From: Berberis thunbergii
Lineage: Eukaryota > Streptophyta > Magnoliopsida > Ranunculales > Berberidaceae
DNA length: 64,000 bases
Reading direction: 5' to 3'
Assembly: GCA_003290165.1 (NCBI GenBank)
Contig: QNQO01000546.1
Coordinates: 310,001-374,000 of the forward strand
Both the position numbers and the translations under genes were made by a program. The notes below the pieces were generated by a model. That model did not search any database. It worked only from the letters and a program-made list of their open reading frames with translations, and was not told the origin of the DNA. Of this stretch, positions 57,370 through 64,000 are shown piece by piece (the stretch's first letter is position 1; each line of letters starts with the position of its first letter).

Positions 57370-58442
57370 TATCGGAAACGATTAACATAAATGGTCACCA
57401 AAAGTGACTGCAATTGATTCGAAACTAATTTGACACCCTCTAGAGGAAGGTGTTCGAGCCGAGGTCAAGTCCATACAGATTTAGTTTGAGGACAGGTAAT
57501 GGTAGAGGAAACGGGGACTGGAGTACATTGGGATATAGGCCAAGGCAGCTCTGATCAAAGTGATTCCCCCTCCTATTGGTAAATATGTGCTTTAAAGAGA
57601 AGAAGACATTACACTATGGTCTTAGTTATGACTCTTTTAACCTATTTCAGGCCGTGAAAGGAAGGCTATGATACAGATATGGGAGGGGGCTCATAATACA
57701 ACCCAAACCTTATCTGGCACAATGATATTGTCTCCCCCAACCCATACACCACTAATCAAGATTTAACATTTGAGTGATGTCACAGAATACAGGCTTATCG
57801 TCAGCCAACATAATTTTTTAAAATTATTAAAATTCAAGCAATTCTCAATATCTATCAAGATCAACATCAAAATATAATCGCGTGCATCTCACAGACATCT
57901 CTCATTTGTTAGAACATTAATAATAATCCAATTTTTTGTGAGATAGGTTTTGGAAATGTAATGCAACGTGTGGGCTAGAGATCACATGATCATCTTGCAA
58001 CATAGGAAAAACATTGAAGAGATGAACGACTCTCGTTATCCTACATCCTGTAGAACACTATTTTCTAACATTGCTAAACTAAGTAGGGGAAATTAGGGTG
58101 TTATCCACACATTACAGAAGGGGGGCAAGAATGTCACTTCACACTAAAGCATAACACTCTTTTAAAAATTGCAAGCCTGATCAGGAGAAATTAGGATGCA
58201 ATCCATATATTATCGATTGAGTACAATGATATTGCCTCACACGTTATACCAACTTTTTATGCTCGGATAAGAATGCTTCTTAATGTCTATGAAACGAAAC
58301 TATGAGATCCAATAGTGGATGTGATGGGAAATGGGTTTGCTATTTAAAAGACTAAGGGGGTGTCTGACCTCTTAATGAGACATTAATATTAAAAAAAAAA
58401 AGGGTTGTCACATAGTTCCCGAATGATGTGTTCATGTTTTTA
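57370..58442. other. Intergenic sequence, nothing recognised
   Basis: No exon or repeat border was recognised. The stretch ends at the LTR of family copy 3. Confidence 0.4.
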
Positions 58443-58972
58443 TGTTAGAACTAAAGGAATAAACGAAACAGTAAAATGAATTAAACGAATTAATACTCGA
58501 AAAAATGAACAGTAATCAAGATAACAATAATAAAGAGTGAAGGAAACATGAACAACCCTTGCCTTATTTATTATAACTCTAGCTTCTTTGACAAACTAAT
58601 AAACCTAACCCTAATCGACTAATAATACCCCAACTACTCTTTTGGGTTCTTACTGAATAGGCCCAATTATTCTTAATATTAATATTTCTAAACTAACTCA
58701 TAATATTGCTAATACTGCTTGCATCAACGTCCCCAGGTTGAAGAAGCTCGTCCTCGAGCTTCAAGTCAAAGAAGTTGGACAAACACAAGCAGCCGCTTAG
58801 AGAATAAGTCATAGTGCATGGGCAGAAATCGACCTCGAGCTTTGTTTTTGTAGTTGTTTCTACCCTAAAGAATCAAATTGGCATAAAAAATAAAGTCCAA
58901 TAGAAATCTTGTGCTCGAAGTAGATCCACTACTTGATTTGAATGTTGTGCGCAAACTTGTCCTCACAATTTG

Positions 58973-60856
58973 TCACAAAATTGAATCATAAACATCGTCT
59001 CTTAGTGTTACATTATCCATCCGATGGTGGTGAATAATTGCAGCACCACAACAAGAAAAATCAGATTGTTGTGGTGGTGCAAAGTCTTCAATGAGATGGT
59101 TAATAACTTGAGCATCATGAGGGGAAGCGTGATACTCATGTGGTGAGACTAAATGTGTTGGGGGTGTAAATAACCCGATGGGGCCAAAGACTTGAGGAAA
59201 AAACCGGAGGAAAGGTTTCGAGGGTTGCGTCTGTGATGGGGAGGGGGCTGCGACGGACTGAGTCGGGCGGAAGGGGGTTTCGATGGAGGGCGAGGTGTAG
59301 AGAGGGGTGTGGGGGTGGCGGAGGGACGCTAAATGAATGGAGTGGGCGATCAGTATGCGATGGAAGTAGAAGGGATTTGAGGGGCCGATTGATTGAGGAG
59401 GGTGGAGTTGTTGGGAGTCAAATGATCGTGGAAAAGGAAGGGGCGACAAGTAGTCCATTGACAAAGGGGTCGCTATAGATTGTGAAGCAGAGAGTGTGGG
59501 TGTGATCGATCAATGCAGGGGAAAGACGATCAGCTGCGGGGTAAAAGGATGGTCGATCGATGGATGCAGGGATTGATCGATTGTTGAGTGTGGGAATTGA
59601 TCGATTGTGGTAGAGGGTGGGGTGGGTTGTCGATTGACAATGACGGATGGTTGTCGATCGACTGCGGAAGGAGGGAGGGAGACATGGGGGAAAAACGAAC
59701 GACGGTGAGGATAACTGTTGATCGCCTATGCAGCGCCGTCGTCGGTGCTCTAGCAGGTCCCGGTGGCACTACTGCTAATTGGTTACCGAAAACAAACCGA
59801 ATCAAACAGAAAAAACCCGAAATCGAATGGCAAAAACCGAACCAAACCAAATTGTTATCATCCCTGAACCACCTCTGAACCGAGCTGCCCCACCCCATTC
59901 TGATCCACCTCACCACAACCAGCACTCCACTGAACGAAGTCAATCTACCACTGTTGACCTACCCACCACCGCTCAAACGACCTCAACTAAAGCAAAACAC
60001 AACGCCCAATCAACTTCGCCACCGCCCCCATTCAATCTCACCACCACTACGACATCACACTCGACTTCATCAACACCCCTCTCCGAGTCGACGTCGCTAC
60101 CACCAGGACCGAAGTGAAGGCAGTTCAGATTCATCCCCATAAGTTGCACGCTTAGCAAGTTGGAGTTGCAGATGTGCACTCACAGCAAGCAATGGCGTTC
60201 AAAGCAAAGGAGAAACCCAAACCCTCACCAATACTTGCTCAACCCATCGCCTTCGAAGATCTCTTCACCACTCTCAATTGCCAAGTCTAGAAAAGAAGAG
60301 AGGGGAGTGGAGAAGGGAGATTGTTGGGTGGGCATGCTGTCGACGTAGAGGGAGGGAGTGAACAAGGGAGCGAATTAGAGAAGATGAGAAGGTAGGGAGG
60401 GCGAATCAGAAAGGAAGAGGAGGCGGGGTGGTGTGGTGTGAATAGAAAGATGAAGGGGGAGGATCGGGATTGGGAAATGGGAAAATATGTTTTTTCATTA
60501 GCCGAAAACACAGAACTCAAAATGAACTAACCGGTTCGATTTCGGTTATTTGTTTTAAAAATAAGGAAACCGAACCAAACCGAAAATCGAATCCCCTAGT
60601 TCGGTTCGGTCAGTTCTGGTCCAATTTCGAACCAACAGAACCGACTAACACCCCTAGCTGCCGGTGGCAGTGATATTGTGTTATGTCCCATGGCCTCTTT
60701 GATGTCTGCCTTAATAGCTTCTGCGATCATCAATTTCATCCTCTCCATCTTCTCTTCCATTGCCTTCTCTATCTTCAAGGTTGTCCCTGCCTTTCTATCA
60801 ATAAAGTTCTTCCAATCTTCTTTCAAGTTATTTCTTCTCAAACAAATTTTCTTCAA
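58973..60856 (-). pseudogene. gag-like frame of copy 3, split by a nested element
   Basis: The N-terminal part (60856 to 60661) is basic and K/E/M-rich (EKMERMKLMIAEAIKADIKE) and ends ISLPP within the duplicated 9 bases. After the nested element, a continuation in the matching frame starts near 59768 (PARAPTTALHRRSTV). The downstream P/H/S-rich frame at 59464-58973 is probably the same protein after a frame change. I know no close functional family beyond plant retroelement gag. Confidence 0.6.
59769..60660. mobile_element. Mutator-like element nested in gag of copy 3, possible gene capture
   Basis: Identical 9-bp flanks CCGGTGGCA lie at 59760-59768 and 60661-60669, fitting Mutator-like transposition. 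Both ends hold ACCGAACC/CGGTTCGG-type sequence; the terminal repeats themselves are weak. The middle (59870-60420) is GC-richer, encodes a Pro/Thr/Ser-rich frame (60117 stop) and then different sequence, and may be captured host DNA (Pack-MULE type). Confidence 0.75.
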
Positions 60857-61349
60857 ATCAAACCAAATAACTAGAACCGTTTCGATTCTAATACCAATTG
60901 AAAAAACTAACGAATAAATGAAATAGTAAAGTTGAATTAAACAAAGTAGTATTCGAAATAACGAACAATAATCAAAATAACAATAAACTTAGGGAAAATA
61001 ACTAAGAAATCAAATATTATTTCAATAACAAACCTACTACTATTGAACAACCATGTCTTACTTATAATAATTCTAACTTCTCTGGCCAGCTAACAAACAC
61101 AATCCTAATTGACTAATAATGCCCAACTTCTTTTTTGGGCTCTTACTAAATAAGTCTAATTATTCCTAATATTAATATTGCTAAACTAACTCGTAATATT
61201 GCTGACATTAGTTTAGTAAAATGTCAATGTCATATTTAAACAATGGCTCAGACTTCCATGATTTCCATCAGACATAAATAAACCTCTGAACAACTTGTGA
61301 ACCAATGATTTTCATGAGTTGGAGGTTCTAATTAGAGTCTAAGGAAACA

Positions 61350-62025
61350 CTGTTGATGATACATAAAAACATTCAAGCCCTAGAGCCGAACATGTGTCAT
61401 AATGATCTTGAGGAATTACAGCCTCAAGCGTCAGCCAAACTCTAATCCGGCCCAAGCAGTTTTAAGCCCGCCCAACTGCAGTCTACCAGGCGGACCTGAA
61501 CTCTCACAACATGCTAGGCCCACACATCTCATAGCTATCCTCATTACTCGTAAGTCATCTTCAGGCAAATATCTCGAGGATCAGCTTCGAACCGGCAACT
61601 ACAACTGCTTCTAGCTATGAAGCAAACACTAGAATATCTTTCACACAGGAAAGTCCTACTACGAATTGCTCTTGGATTGGGAACTATCTCCCGCGTATCT
61701 AGGAGCACAAAGCTAACAGGGAACTTTCCACCTACAACACGACTCCTAATTAGGGAGGGATCTCCAGAAAGATCTCCTTCCTAAACTATGCCTATGATGG
61801 CCTGTTAGAACCAGAACTCCTTGCACTATAAATAAGATATGAAGTTGGTAAGCTAAGGTACGCTACAAATTCCTTTGTTACAACATTACACCATCCTCAG
61901 AGCCCTGTCTGACTTTAGCATCGGAGTGTCATCGATCACCCCACAGTGGTATGTGGCTTACGTGCGTTACTTGTGCAGGTCAGCAGGACTAGATCAAAGC
62001 AGAGAGCGAAAAAAGATTGCATCAG
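61350..62025 (+). repeat. 5' LTR region of a second Ty3/gypsy element
   Basis: A TATA box (CACTATAAATAAG) at about 61825 lies upstream of a leader. The LTR ends near 62025, followed by the primer-binding site. The start near 61350 is only an estimate because the other LTR is outside the window. Confidence 0.55.
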
Positions 62026-62028
62026 TTT

Positions 62029-62046
62029 GGTACCATCCGTGGGGAC
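62029..62046 (+). other. Primer-binding site of the second gypsy element
   Basis: TGGTACCATCCGTGGGGA sits just after the LTR, in the position and form of plant Tat-type gypsy primer sites (TGGCGCC-like start with GTGGGG). Confidence 0.6.
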
Positions 62047-62099
62047 GACATAGTTCATAACTTCACACTAATGGTCGTCTCCTATCAAAACCTAGAGAG

Positions 62100-63389
62100 A
62101 TGGTGACCACCAGGTCATGCAACAACAGAAAATCAAGAAACGCGTCCAACGCTCAGGCTGTCCCTATACCGCCTCATTCAACAGTTCATGTTGTGCATGG
62201 GCAGCCTGCTCACGCTCCCACGCCAACGGCAGTTACAATGGACCCCAGAACCGATCTGCTAGCATCTCAGATACAGCAGATCGCCAAGGCAGTGAAGACC
62301 CTTACGCGACAAAATCTACCACCTGCTAACGGAGACCAAGAGCAGCACAAACCTCCGCCTCCAGAAGATGATAGAGAGAAACGCAGGAGAGTCATTCCCC
62401 CACTAGTTTTCATTGGACTAAGGGAGGTTGCGCGGCTAACGTTGTGCTCACCACCAAGACAGAGAGGCTCGGCCTAGGGAACACTCCAGAGGGGCGCATG
62501 ATCCGAACGTACTATATCGCCTCTCCGTCCCACCATTTGTGGACCGAACAATGAACGAGGCCCTTCCGAGGAAGTTCACTCCCCCAATGCTCGACTCCTA
62601 TGACGGGACCACCGATCCTTTCGATCATCTGCGTCATTACCAGCACGTAATGGCCCTCAAAGAAGGATCTGAGTTCGTCATGTGCAGAAACTTTCCCACC
62701 AGTCTAAAAAGCTCTGCGCTGACATAGTTCCACAGCCTTCCACCGAAGTCAATCGACTCCTTCAAAACACTGGCGAAGGAATTCCTGATACGTTTCATCC
62801 GAAGCTAGCATTTCAGAAAAGGCCCGCACTACACTCTTTCTATGGCAGACGTCCGGCGAGACGCTCCGAGTATGTCACGTGTTTTAACGACGAGCTAACC
62901 CTCATCGACGGGTGCAAAAACGATACAGCCGTAATGGCCTTCATTGCGGACCTCAAAGAAGGAAAACTTTTCGAGGACCTCACCTTGGAGCCCCTTCTGG
63001 ACATGGCGGAGCTCTTCAAGAGCGTCCAGAGACACATCACCCTGGAGGAGTCAAGGACCGCTAAAAGGAAAACCGAAGGCGACATAAAGCCCTCCTCTCT
63101 AAGGGACGAGGGAAAAAGACACGAGGACGAGGAACGAAGCAAAAGGAAACACAACGACAACAGGTTGGACCTTGGTCGGCCCAGGCCAGAGAAATCATCC
63201 AACTACGTTGGATCCAGAGCCGTGACACCCCTAAATGCTAGCCTGTTAGACATACTTAACTCCATGAAAAGCTGGGAAGAATCGAAGTGGCCCCGAAAGA
63301 TACACAGAGACCCCTCCAAGGGCAACAACGACAAATATTGCACGTACCGCAAGGAGGCGGCCACAACACCAACGACTGCAAGAGTCTAA
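62100..63389 (+). pseudogene. gag of the second Ty3/gypsy element, frameshifted
   Basis: The frame starts MVTTRSCNNRKSRNASN at 62100 and runs to 62477 with a P-rich linker. The capsid part continues in another frame (62539-62727: ALPRKFTPPMLDSYDGTTDP, DHLRHYQHVMALK), and in a third (62682-63389: NDELTLIDGCKNDTAVMAFI, LEESRTAKRKTEG). The end carries a decayed zinc knuckle (KYCTYRKEAATTPTTARV). These are motifs of plant gypsy gag. At least two frameshifts make it a pseudogene. Confidence 0.88.
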
Positions 63390-63444
63390 AGTACGAAGTT
63401 AGAATACTGGATCCACAAAGGCAAACTGAAAGAATTTCTTAAAT

Positions 63445-64000
63445 TTGATAAGCAGTCAGAAAAAACCAGGGACAAGGGGGTCGATTAAAGAGATAAAAAA
63501 GGAGACTTCAGGGATAATCTACGTCCATGGAATCAGACCGAATGAAGACCAGTCATATAGGTCACGCAAGCGAACGCTACTGGATATGCGTACACAATCT
63601 GCGGATGAGGGCAGACACATCTGCCACTCACGGGTTCAGAGCCACATTCCCACCTTGACCTTTACGGATGAGGACCTCGAAGGAGTCCGAGTGCCACACA
63701 ACGATGCCTTAGTCATCTCGATCTCCATAGCAAAGTGGAAAGTAGAGAAAGCTCTGGTTGACACAGAAAGTTCATTTAACGTTTTGTTCTACAACGCGTT
63801 CCGCAGCATGGATTTCAAAGAGAAAAACCTGACATCTTCAGAACACCCGCTGATCAGATTCAGCGGAGAGAGGTGCTTCTCCATCAGAAAGATAAGGTTG
63901 GCTACGGTAGCAGGAGAGCCGAGCTCAGGAAAGTCCTATTTCTGGACTTCATGGTGGTAGACGCACCATCCTGGGAAGACCTTGACTCCATATGATGGAA
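63445..64000 (+). pseudogene. Protease region of the second Ty3/gypsy element, cut by the window end
   Basis: The frame reads TFTDEDLEGVRVPHNDALVI and then VEKALVDTESSFNVLFY. In active elements the protease motif is DTGSS; here the glycine is replaced by glutamate, so the enzyme would be inactive. The frame stops at 63960, and RT would lie outside the window. Confidence 0.82.

Larger units (their letters stand above)
58443..61231 (-). mobile_element. Non-autonomous LTR retrotransposon, family copy 3
   Basis: Left LTR 58443-58726 and right LTR 60899 to about 61214-61231 share CTAACTTCT/CTAGCTTCT, TTTTTTGGGCTCTTACT and TAATATTGCTAA blocks. On the minus strand the right LTR ends TTTTTTCA and is followed by the primer-binding site TGGTATTAGAATCG (decayed Met-tRNA type). 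The gag-like frame begins at 60856 (MKKICLRRNNLKEDW). The internal end before the left LTR is CCTGGGGACG. A Mutator-like element (59769-60660) is inserted in gag. No protease, RT or integrase is present. Confidence 0.85.
61351..64000 (+). mobile_element. Second Ty3/gypsy element (Tat-like), 5' part
   Basis: LTR, primer-binding site, gag and protease are in order on the plus strand, so the element transcribes out of the window. The gag and primer-site types resemble plant Tat-lineage elements, different from the chromovirus-like element at 1-4730. Damage is moderate. Confidence 0.85.

Overview
The window is nuclear DNA of a flowering plant, most likely a eudicot. Genes are split by GT-AG introns, intergenic DNA is AT-rich, and most bases belong to plant-type transposable elements. 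No bacterial-style operon, CRISPR array or phage module is present. Three host genes can be recognised, all broken, truncated or heavily invaded.

Layout. 1-4730: decayed Ty3/gypsy element on the minus strand (5' LTR, gag, protease, RT, RNase H, integrase). 6363-6500 and 9935-13776: remnant of a plus-strand RWD-domain ubiquitin-ligase gene (RNF25-like). Its exons are separated by a non-autonomous LTR element (7896-9559), and its last exon is interrupted by a 3,487-bp hAT transposon (10222-13708) with a perfect 8-bp target duplication. A non-autonomous relative of that hAT lies at 15293-16174. 16996-17424: first two exons of a Gfo/Idh/MocA-type oxidoreductase gene (minus). 18945-24200: CACTA-like MITE, LINE fragment and copia relic, the last with a Mutator-like insertion. 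24200-31700: AT-rich DNA, a second hAT-type element (27333-28654) that seems to carry a captured gene start, and several unusual repeat structures.

31742-56708 (minus): sixteen exons of a GRAM-VASt membrane protein gene resembling VAD1, spread over 25 kb. The exon phases join across the whole set except for one single-base shift near 49195. The very long introns hold LINEs, an RTE element, a Harbinger-like MITE, two Helitron-like 3' ends, a second copy of the non-autonomous LTR family, a foldback element, and a scrambled set of plastid fragments (petB, 23S, rpoC1, trnL, 16S). The exons before the GRAM domain were not found.

57012-64000: a small Mutator-like repeat, a third copy of the LTR family (58443-61231) whose gag frame is split by a Mutator-like element with 9-bp duplications, and the 5' part of a second Ty3/gypsy element on the plus strand (LTR, primer-binding site, gag, protease) that runs off the window.

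The genes do not form a pathway. The main signal is layered transposon insertion, with target duplications that fix several insertion orders. No convincing new biological system was found. The most unusual objects are the inverted 30-bp motif array at 28.9-29.8 kb, the inverted pair of TATA/telobox units at 26.4 and 30.9 kb, the plastid mosaic and the element carrying a gene start.
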